Shown here: piece after piece, positions 1 to 4,744 of the stretch
Numbering within the stretch: position 1 is the stretch's first letter
How the letters are laid out: each line of letters opens with the position of its first letter
DNA from: Candidatus Eiseniibacteriota bacterium
GTDB lineage: Bacteria; Eisenbacteria; RBG-16-71-46
DNA length: 5,020 bases
Direction: 5' to 3'
Assembly: GCA_021414165.1 (NCBI GenBank)
Contig: JAIOPA010000307.1
Span: 1-5,020 of the forward strand
Notes under the pieces: model-generated
What the model saw: the letters and a program-made list of their open reading frames with translations, nothing else
What the model was told of the DNA's origin: nothing
Database searches by the model: none
Position numbers and translations under genes: made by a program

Positions 1-1483
1 CGGCGGCGAGCGCCTCGGCCTGCGGCTTGGCCATGTCCACACGGGCCGCGGCGTCCGCGCACATCTGGAGCTGCTCGCCGACCGCCTCGCGCGTGGGCGC
101 ACCGGCCGCGTGCTGCATGACGCACTGGGCGATCGCGAACTCGTCGCTGCTCTCGAACCCCGGGCTCACGTCGGTCTTCTTGGCCGACAGACCCCAGTCC
201 GCCGCCTCGGGCTCCGCGAACAGCTGCGGCGGGGCGTTGTTCTGGTCGTAGTAGCCGGTCTTGAACGTGGACAGGCCCTTGTCGGTGGCCGCCTTGGACA
301 GGCTCGACAGCGCCTTGGCGCGCGCGGCGATGGCCTGCGCGTCCTTGTACTGCTTGCGCAGCTCGTCGGCCGACGGGCGCACCTTCACCACGATCTGCGC
401 CAGCTTCACGGCACCGGGGCCGGGGGGAGGCGTCTTGGTGGACGACGTGTCCTTGGCCGGGTCCAGGATCTTGAGCAGCAGCACGCGGCCGCCTTCCTGC
501 ACCGGCTCGATCAAGTCGCCCGGCTTCTTCACCGCGACGGCCGCGCCGATCATGCTGCCGAGTTCGCCCGGCATGACCCAGCGGTCGATCACGCCACCCT
601 TCTCGGCGTTCGGACCCTCGGAGTAGTCACGCGCCAGCTGGCCGAAGTCCTCGCCACGCGAGGCGCGGTCGAACAGGCTGCGGCCCAGGTCCAACGCGGC
701 CTTGGTCTCCTCGGGGCCGTACTTCTTGGGGATCACCAGGACCTCGAGCTGCGTGCGGGCACCCGCGGCCATACGAGAGCGGTAGTCCTCGTACACCTTG
801 CGCAGCGTGGCCTCGTCGCCGGGCGAGCGGCCCGTGTCGGCGGCCGGCACCGTGACCAGCGTGGCCGAGGCGCGGTCGAAGCGGTTGCGGAACTCGCTCT
901 GCAGCTCGGGCTGCGACAGCTTGAGCGACGACAAGAGCCGCTCCTGCAGCTTGCGCACCGGCAGCTGCTCGCGCAGCTGCGACTCGAACTGCGCCCAGAA
1001 CGGCGCCAGCTCGGGCGACGGGTTGGCGAGCGCCTGCTGGTACTTGGTCACGTCGAACTGGCCGTTCGTCTGGAACGACGGCGAGGCCAGCAGCACGGCG
1101 GGAGGGTTCGTGCGCATGCCCACGAGCACGTCGTTGTCGGTGGCCTTCAAGCCAGCCTTCTTGGCCTCCTGCGAGAACATGCGCTCGTTGACGATCGTGC
1201 GCCACGCCTGCTGCTCGACGGTCTTGAGGTCACGGTCCTGCGGGTCGACGCCGTAGCGCTGACGGTAGGCCATGCGCTGCTCCTCGAGCGCGGCCTGCCA
1301 CTGCGCAGCGGTCACATCGTCGCCGTTCACGCTGCCGATGCTGCCGGTCATGCGTGCGCGCGAGGACTGATCCGCGCCAGCGAGGAAGATGAAGCCGCCG
1401 ATGAAGGAGGCCACGGTGAGGATGATGAGGACCCACCAGATCGTCTTGGTCCGCTTGTTGCCGGACCGCAGGTAACCGAGCAT
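1..1483 (-). CDS. PpiD/SurA-like membrane-anchored periplasmic peptidyl-prolyl isomerase (3' end outside window)
   Basis: Reading the minus strand from the ATG at 1483 gives 494 uninterrupted codons that run off the left edge, so the C-terminus is missing. The protein begins MLGYLRSGNKRTK, a positively charged cytoplasmic tail. One membrane segment follows (about residues 14-36, WWVLIILTVASFIGGFIF), which would anchor a large periplasmic part. Residues about 45-200 resemble the SurA-type N-terminal chaperone domain (SIGSVNGDDVT, then helices ending in REQLPVRKLQERLL). Residues about 240-343 look like a parvulin domain, with ARDYSEGPNAEKGGVIDRW and KKPGDLIEPVQEGGRVLLLKI. A second, more degenerate parvulin-like stretch starts near 358. 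The usual early histidine of active parvulins is not seen in either copy, so the role may be chaperone rather than isomerase. In the PpiD family such proteins assist folding of secreted proteins near the Sec translocon. The start is supported by GGGAG 5 bases upstream (1489-1493). E. coli PpiD is about 620 residues, so roughly a fifth is probably missing. Confidence 0.85.
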   Translation of the reverse strand, partial: MLGYLRSGNKRTKTIWWVLIILTVASFIGGFIFLAGADQSSRARMTGSIGSVNGDDVTAAQWQAALEEQRMAYRQRYGVDPQDRDLKTVEQQAWRTIVNERMFSQEAKKAGLKATDNDVLVGMRTNPPAVLLASPSFQTNGQFDVTKYQQALANPSPELAPFWAQFESQLREQLPVRKLQERLLSSLKLSQPELQSEFRNRFDRASATLVTVPAADTGRSPGDEATLRKVYEDYRSRMAAGARTQLEVLVIPKKYGPEETKAALDLGRSLFDRASRGEDFGQLARDYSEGPNAEKGGVIDRWVMPGELGSMIGAAVAVKKPGDLIEPVQEGGRVLLLKILDPAKDTSSTKTPPPGPGAVKLAQIVVKVRPSADELRKQYKDAQAIAARAKALSSLSKAATDKGLSTFKTGYYDQNNAPPQLFAEPEAADWGLSAKKTDVSPGFESSDEFAIAQCVMQHAAGAPTREAVGEQLQMCADAAARVDMAKPQAEALAA

Positions 1484-1539
1484 CGAGACTCCCGGGGAAT
1501 GCGGAAAGTACGTGAGCAGATGTTGCGGAATGGCCAGCG

Positions 1540-1569
1540 AGTCTAGCAGCGCGGAAGCCGCTTACACAA
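1540..1569 (-). promoter_or_regulatory. Candidate housekeeping promoter of the PpiD-like gene
   Basis: On the minus strand, TTGTGT (1569-1564) is followed after 18 bases by TAGACT (1545-1540). These match the -35 and -10 boxes of sigma-70-type promoters at 3 and 4 of 6 positions. Transcription would start near 1533 and give a leader of about 50 bases before the ATG at 1483. The position and spacing fit, but the match is moderate and was found by eye. Confidence 0.4.
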
Positions 1570-1572
1570 CCG

Positions 1573-1651
1573 CGTCCGGACGCGCCGGACGGCCCGGGTG
1601 GGGGCAGGTTCAAGCGGCGCAAACCTCTGTGGGAACGTGCGTCCGGCGCAC
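1573..1651. repeat. Cluster of GTCCGG inverted repeats in the divergent intergenic region
   Basis: CGTCCGG (1573-1579) and CCGGACG (1585-1591) form a perfect 7-bp inverted repeat around ACGCG. The motif recurs in a second hairpin, GTGCG-TCCGG-CGCAC (1637-1651). The first pair abuts the proposed -35 box of the PpiD-like gene and lies about 200 bases ahead of the kinase gene, so an operator for either is possible. The rest of the 1484-1785 gap shows no gene and no strong promoter toward the kinase. In such GC-rich DNA these repeats could also be chance. Confidence 0.35.
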
Positions 1652-1785
1652 TCGGCCATTGCGGCACGCGGCTCGCCTGTGCTACCCATGCAGATGGACG
1701 AGACGCCCGCTCCGGGATGGAGCGCCGGCCGCGTTGCACGCGGCGCCGGCGGCCCCCGGCGAGGGCCCGCCGCGAGGGAACGCAA

Positions 1786-2886
1786 GTGCGCACCGAGATC
1801 GCCCAACGCCCGCCGGACACCGAGGTCGCCGAGCCCACCAGCTCGCTGCCGACGCTCGTGCTGGACGCGCTCGAGATGGGCGCCCTGGCGCTGGACCGCG
1901 AGCGCCGCGTGGTGCTGGCGAACCGGCACATCGAGGACCTGCTGGGCGTGGAGACCGGCGCGCTCTTGGGCCTGCCCGGCAACCGCGTGTTCCCGGGTGC
2001 CGATGCGCGCTGGCTCAAAGGGGCATCGCGCGAGTCGCGTGACTTCCGCATCGAGACCGGTGACCGCGACCTCACGCTGCGCGCCGAGTCCATGCCCATG
2101 CGAGATGACGCCGGCGAGGTGACCGGCTCGGTCATCGTGGCCGAGGCCATTTCCGAGACGGAAGACGGCGAGTTCCAGAAGAAGATCGACCGGCTGGTGT
2201 CGCTGGGCGAGCTTTCGGCCTACGTGGCGCACGAGATCCGCAATCCGCTCACCGGTATCCGCACCACGGTCCAGTTCGTGGCCAGCAAGTTCAAGCCACG
2301 AGACCCGCGCCGCGAGGACCTGGACGACGTGATCCAGGAACTCGACCGCATCGAGCAGATCATCACCGGGCTGCTCATGTTCGCGCGTCCGCCGCAGGCC
2401 CGCTCGCAGCCGTGCGACGTGCACAACGTGCTCGAGCGCACGCTGGACCTGCTCGACATCCAGCTGCGCGACTCCAAGGTGGCCGTGAGCCGCGAACTGG
2501 GCGAGGACCTGCCGCTGGTGATCGCCGATCCCGACCTGCTCCAGCAGGTGCTGTTGAACCTGTGTCTGAACGCCATCCAGGCCATGCCCGAGGGCGGCGA
2601 GCTGAACATCACCACCGGCGTGCGGCGCTATCGCACCCGGCGCTCGCTGGTCGACGTGAGCATTGCCGACACGGGCGTGGGCATTCCCAAAGAGCTCATG
2701 GAGAAGATCTTCGACCCGTTCTTCACCACCCGCAGCATGGGCACGGGGCTCGGGCTGCCGATCTCGGTGCAGATCGTCCGTGACGCCGGCGGCGTGATCA
2801 CCGCCAAGAACAATCCCGGCGGGGGTGCCACGCTCCGCGTGTCGCTGCCCGTGCCGGCCGAACCGCCCGGCCGGCCGGAGGAATAG
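1786..2886 (+). CDS. Soluble PAS-domain sensor histidine kinase, NtrB/AtoS/ZraS type
   Basis: The 366-residue protein has no membrane segment, so it is a cytoplasmic sensor. A PAS domain spans about residues 23-123 (VLDALEMGALALDRERRVVLANRHIEDLLG). The dimerisation and phosphoacceptor helix carries SLGELSAYVAHEIRNPLTGI, with H149 as the phosphorylated histidine. The ATPase domain has an N box (LLNLCLNAIQAMPEGG, N258/N262), a G1 box (DTGVGIP, D295), an F box (FDPFF, from F309) and a G2 box (GTGLGLP, 319-325). All boxes look functional. The AHEIRNPL type of H box is typical of kinases paired with NtrC-family regulators, which fits the next gene, 3 bases downstream. The GTG at 1786 is preferred because GAGGGA (1774-1779) lies 6 bases before it. 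An in-frame ATG at 1717 would add an implausible Arg/Pro-rich stretch (RRPRCTRRRRPPARARR). The signal sensed by the PAS domain cannot be told. Confidence 0.93.
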   Translation: MRTEIAQRPPDTEVAEPTSSLPTLVLDALEMGALALDRERRVVLANRHIEDLLGVETGALLGLPGNRVFPGADARWLKGASRESRDFRIETGDRDLTLRAESMPMRDDAGEVTGSVIVAEAISETEDGEFQKKIDRLVSLGELSAYVAHEIRNPLTGIRTTVQFVASKFKPRDPRREDLDDVIQELDRIEQIITGLLMFARPPQARSQPCDVHNVLERTLDLLDIQLRDSKVAVSRELGEDLPLVIADPDLLQQVLLNLCLNAIQAMPEGGELNITTGVRRYRTRRSLVDVSIADTGVGIPKELMEKIFDPFFTTRSMGTGLGLPISVQIVRDAGGVITAKNNPGGGATLRVSLPVPAEPPGRPEE

Positions 2887-2889
2887 CCC

Positions 2890-4170
2890 ATGCGCACGTC
2901 CGTCCTGGTGGTCGATGACGAGCTGCTCATTCGCAAGTCCTTGGGCAAGGTGCTGCGCTCCCACGGGTACGTGGTCGATGTGGCGAGCACCGGGGCCGAG
3001 GGCCTTGAGAAGGTGGGCACGCTGCGGCCGCAGGTGGTGATCCTGGACATGCGCCTGCCGGATACCGATGGCCTGAGCGTGCTCAAGAAGGCGCGCGAGC
3101 TGGACCCGCTGCTGCAGGTCATCATCATCACGGCCTATGGCGACGTGCAGACGGCCGTCGACGCCATGAAGCACGGCGCCTGCGACTTCGTGCGCAAGCC
3201 CTACGAGATGGAGGACATCGTGCTGGCGGTGGAGTCGGCCGCCCGCTCGTTCAAGCAGGTCAGCGAGCTCGACCTGTACCGCCGCCAGGCGTGGCAGAAC
3301 TACTCGGGCGAGGAGATCATCGGGAACTCGGGCCCCATGCAGCAGGTGCGCGGGCTCATCGACAAGCTGGTGCGCAGCAAGGCCACGAGCGTGCTGATCA
3401 CCGGTGAGTCGGGCACTGGTAAGGAGTTGGTCGCCCGGGCGATCCACTACCGGAGCGATCGCGCCCAGGCGCCCCTCATGGAGGTCAACTGCTCGTCGTT
3501 CCAGGAGGCCCTGCTCGAGAACGAGCTGTTCGGGCACGAGAAGGGCGCGTACACCGACGCCACCGACACCAAGAAGGGTCTGGTGGAGCTGTGCGACGGC
3601 GGCACGCTGTTCCTGGACGAGGTGGCCGACATGCCGCTGCCCACCCAGGCCAAGCTGCTGCGGTTCATCGACCACCGCAACTTCAAGCGGGTCGGCGGCG
3701 CCAACGACATCTCGGTGGACATCAGGATCGTGGCCGCCACCAACAAGAACCTCGATGAAGAGGTGCGTCTGGGGCGGTTCCGGAGCGACCTCTACTTTAG
3801 ATTGAAGGTCGTGAGCATCATGTTGCCGCCGCTGCGGGACCGCACGGGCGACGTGGAACTGCTGGCCACCCACTTCATGAAGGAGTTCTCGCGCAAGTTC
3901 GGCAAGGGGTTCAACGAACTGGGCGAGGACACCACCCAGCTGCTCGAGAAGTACCCCTGGCCGGGCAACGTGCGCGAGCTGCGGAACCTGATCGAGCGCG
4001 TGGTGTTGCTGGAAGAGGGCGACAAGCTCGAGGCCGACCATCTGCCGCCCGAGATGCTGGGCCGTCCTGGGCATCTCGCGCCAGGGATTGATCGAGAAGC
4101 TGCGCCGGCTGCGCATCGAGGACACCGCCGAGCGCGTGTAACCGCTCGAACGACTCGATCTCGCGCGTGA
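2890..4170 (+). CDS. NtrC-family sigma-54-dependent response regulator with a disrupted C-terminal DNA-binding domain
   Basis: The receiver domain (about residues 1-120) has the acidic pair D9/D10, phosphoacceptor D53 (VVILDMRLPDTDG), T81 and K103. The AAA+ sigma-54 activator domain (about 145-380) has Walker A GESGTGKE (172-179), a sigma-54 contact loop GAYTDA (219-224) in place of the usual GAFTGA, Walker B TLFLDE (D243/E244), putative arginine fingers R298 and R304 (FRSDLYFRL) and the sensor II region WPGNVRELRNLIER (357 onward). Homology ends at LPPEMLGR (residue 392). The last 34 residues (393-426) are a low-complexity frameshift product. The missing Fis-type helix-turn-helix is partly visible in the +1 frame just downstream. 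The gene is co-transcribed with the kinase: the gap is 3 bases, and GGAGGA (2877-2882), inside the kinase's last codons, serves as the ribosome binding site. As written it could hydrolyse ATP and contact sigma-54 but would lack specific DNA binding. A frameshift or assembly error is the alternative. Confidence 0.9.
   Translation: MRTSVLVVDDELLIRKSLGKVLRSHGYVVDVASTGAEGLEKVGTLRPQVVILDMRLPDTDGLSVLKKARELDPLLQVIIITAYGDVQTAVDAMKHGACDFVRKPYEMEDIVLAVESAARSFKQVSELDLYRRQAWQNYSGEEIIGNSGPMQQVRGLIDKLVRSKATSVLITGESGTGKELVARAIHYRSDRAQAPLMEVNCSSFQEALLENELFGHEKGAYTDATDTKKGLVELCDGGTLFLDEVADMPLPTQAKLLRFIDHRNFKRVGGANDISVDIRIVAATNKNLDEEVRLGRFRSDLYFRLKVVSIMLPPLRDRTGDVELLATHFMKEFSRKFGKGFNELGEDTTQLLEKYPWPGNVRELRNLIERVVLLEEGDKLEADHLPPEMLGRPGHLAPGIDREAAPAAHRGHRRARVTARTTRSRA
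4061..4141 (+). pseudogene. Orphaned second half of the regulator's Fis-type helix-turn-helix (+1 frame)
   Basis: Reading from 4061 in the frame one base ahead of the regulator gives an alanine then VLGISRQGLIEKLRRL, followed by RIEDTAERV and TAA at 4139-4141. LGISRQ.L..KLRRL is the typical second and recognition helix of the Fis-type domain that ends NtrC-family proteins. The preceding helix (usually about 20-25 residues of the type ELER..L..AL...GN...AA) is found in no frame, so a one-base shift alone does not restore the domain. The regulator probably once ended at 4141. The join GGCCGTCC at 4060-4067 would suit a deletion between short GGCCGT-like repeats, but this is a guess. Confidence 0.75.
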
Positions 4171-4205
4171 TGAGTGCTCTCGCGCGCAGAAAAATGCATC
4201 GCGCG
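4161..4205 (+). repeat. Three TCGCGCG heptamers at exact 19-base spacing
   Basis: TCGCGCG begins at 4161, 4180 and 4199, a constant 19-base period (just under two helical turns). A related TCGCGCC follows at 4216. Regular spacing suggests a protein-binding array directly behind the regulator gene, but local CG richness makes chance copies possible. Confidence 0.35.
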
Positions 4206-4391
4206 CGAAAAAACTTCGCGCCGCTTGCGTGCTCGCGCACGCGCATCGCGATCGCGCGACGCAAAAGCGTCACGAATCTTGACGCTATCAAGAAACTGGA
4301 CAGTGGCGTTCATCGCACGCACTCACAAGCACTTGCGTGCACTCGCACCCGCACTGCACCAGTTAGTTGACAGGCGATGTGCTAGGCGCGA

Positions 4392-4410
4392 GCGATCGCG
4401 ATCGCGATGC
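4392..4410. promoter_or_regulatory. Candidate upstream activator site (GCGATCGC palindrome)
   Basis: GCGATCGCGATCGC (4392-4405) is a perfect 14-base palindrome made of two overlapping GCGATCGC units. Its centre lies about 123 bases upstream of the predicted sigma-54 transcription start (about 4522), the usual distance for enhancer sites of NtrC-family activators. A 14-base segment overlapping it (4397-4410) recurs inverted at 4243-4256. Binding by the neighbouring regulator is inference. Confidence 0.35.
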
Positions 4411-4445
4411 ACGCGTTGCGTCGATCTGCTTACGAGTGCGTAAAC

Positions 4446-4477
4446 ATTGCGCGCTTCGCGTGATTGCGCGCTTCGCG
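4446..4477 (+). repeat. Tandem 15-base direct repeat ATTGCGCGCTTCGCG
   Basis: ATTGCGCGCTTCGCG occurs at 4446-4460 and again, identical, at 4463-4477 (17-base period). Each copy contains the small inverted repeat CGCG-CTT-CGCG. The pair ends 17 bases before the sigma-54 -24 box, so it could be a promoter-proximal binding site pair, either a second activator site or a repressor site. Confidence 0.5.
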
Positions 4478-4494
4478 CGGCACTCGCGAGGCGA

Positions 4495-4511
4495 TTGGCA
4501 CGCAAGCTGCT
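4495..4511 (+). promoter_or_regulatory. Sigma-54 (-24/-12) promoter of the lysine-rich micropeptide gene
   Basis: TTGGCACG (4495-4502), four bases, then CTGCT (4507-4511) matches the sigma-54 consensus YTGGCACG-N4-TTGCW at every position but one (C for T at the start of the -12 box). The invariant GG (4497-4498) and GC (4509-4510) are exactly 10 bases apart. Transcription would begin near 4522, giving a leader of about 85 bases before the ATG at 4608. A sigma-54 activator gene lies immediately upstream, and the transcript would hold only the 22-codon gene before the terminator. This supports function and suggests local regulation. Confidence 0.75.
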
Positions 4512-4593
4512 CTATGTATCTGTCGAGCGGCACGCCTCGAGTGTGTCGCAGAGATGTTCGAGTCTTCAGGCAAGCACTCTAAAAAATGATTGG

Positions 4594-4604
4594 GGAGGTG
4601 ATCC
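4594..4604 (+). promoter_or_regulatory. Exceptionally long Shine-Dalgarno sequence
   Basis: GGAGGTGATCC is complementary over 11 consecutive bases to the nearly universal 3' tail of bacterial 16S rRNA (GGATCACCTCC). The GGAGG core lies 9 bases before the ATG at 4608. TGGG (4591-4594) and CCCA (4603-4606) could form a 4-bp stem presenting most of the Shine-Dalgarno in the loop. It fixes the start codon of the micropeptide and implies very strong initiation. Confidence 0.85.
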
Positions 4605-4607
4605 CAC

Positions 4608-4676
4608 ATGGCTGCCAAGAAGAAGGCTGCGAAGAAGAAGGTCACGAAGAAGAAGGCCGCGAAGAAGAAGAAGTAA
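4608..4676 (+). CDS. 22-residue lysine-rich micropeptide (histone H1 tail-like)
   Basis: The ATG at 4608 opens 22 codons ending in TAA (4674-4676). After Met the peptide is four pentads, AAKKK, AAKKK, VTKKK and AAKKK, plus a final Lys. Thirteen of 22 residues are lysine, all encoded AAG. At DNA level this is a 15-base repeat (4611-4670). An in-frame TGA at 4599-4601, inside the Shine-Dalgarno, shows the peptide is not the tail of a longer protein. A sigma-54 promoter, an 11-base Shine-Dalgarno and a hairpin terminator frame it as a complete single-gene transcript. AAKKK repeats resemble the C-terminal tails of eukaryotic and bacterial histone H1-like proteins, which bind DNA or other polyanions. 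By composition this peptide would be expected to bind nucleic acid, but its real role is unknown. It could also act as a regulatory or leader peptide. Confidence 0.8.
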   Translation: MAAKKKAAKKKVTKKKAAKKKK

Positions 4677-4701
4677 CCAGATTCTGGACCTGGCACGTCC
4701 T

Positions 4702-4743
4702 GAGGGGCTGGCTGGCTAACGCCAGCCGCCCCTCGTTCATTTG
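4702..4743 (+). terminator. Rho-independent terminator of the micropeptide gene
   Basis: GAGGGGCTGGCTGGC (4702-4716) pairs with GCCAGCCGCCCCTC (4721-4734), giving 14 base pairs with one bulged T around the loop TAAC. The tail GTTCATTTG is moderately T-rich. It starts 25 bases after the stop codon. The stem is strong; the imperfect T-tract is the only weakness. Confidence 0.8.
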
Positions 4744-4744
4744 A

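Larger units (their letters stand above)
4142..4494. other. Palindrome- and repeat-dense intergenic segment
   Basis: About 350 bases with no credible gene: candidate reading frames here give only Arg/Ser-rich shadows without ribosome binding sites. The composition differs from the flanking genes, with CGCG/TCGCG tracts mixed with A-runs. Visible structures are GCGTGC-TCGC-GCACGC (4227-4242), GACGC-AAAA-GCGTC (4258-4271), TCGCGCGC/GCGCGCGA (4180-4187 with 4201-4208), and a distant inverted pair GCATCGCGATCGCG (4243-4256) with its complement at 4397-4410. None of the hairpins is followed by a T-tract, so no clear terminator for the kinase-regulator operon is seen. The segment may hold the activator sites for the sigma-54 promoter at its right end, or a structured transcript. 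Confidence 0.5.

Noticed and set aside
110..1546. Long plus-strand open frame of 478 codons
   Set aside because: It is the antisense shadow of the PpiD-like gene; it is rich in Arg/Leu/Gly/His with no domain resemblance, as expected from GC-rich codon mirroring.
1659..1688. Possible promoter TTGCGG-N18-TACCCA ahead of the kinase gene
   Set aside because: The -10 box matches at only two positions, so it is too weak to call in GC-rich DNA.
1543..4125. Minus-strand open frame of 860 codons opposite the kinase and regulator
   Set aside because: It is antisense to two genes with complete catalytic motifs, and its His/Leu/Gln/Arg-rich sequence is typical of a mirror frame.
4180..4213. TCGCGCGC/GCGCGCGA hairpin followed by A-run as a terminator of the operon
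   Set aside because: The tract after the stem is A, not T, on the plus strand, and no T-tract follows on the minus strand.
4367..4372. Perfect TTGACA -35 box
   Set aside because: The sequence 16-18 bases downstream is GC-rich with no -10-like hexamer.
4167..4443. Short plus-strand frames between the regulator and the sigma-54 promoter
   Set aside because: They are Arg/Ser-rich, lack ribosome binding sites and lie in palindromic low-complexity DNA.
4161..4477. Repeats as a CRISPR array
   Set aside because: The repeated units are only 7-15 bases with spacing under 20 bases, and no cas genes are present.
4690..4697. Second CTGGCACG resembling a sigma-54 -24 box
   Set aside because: No TTGC-like -12 element follows at the right distance, and it lies inside the 3' untranslated region before the terminator.
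4586..4744. Glu-rich 52-codon frame overlapping the micropeptide (ATG at 4586)
   Set aside because: It has no ribosome binding site. Its Glu runs are just AAG repeats read one base out of frame, and it ends inside the terminator.
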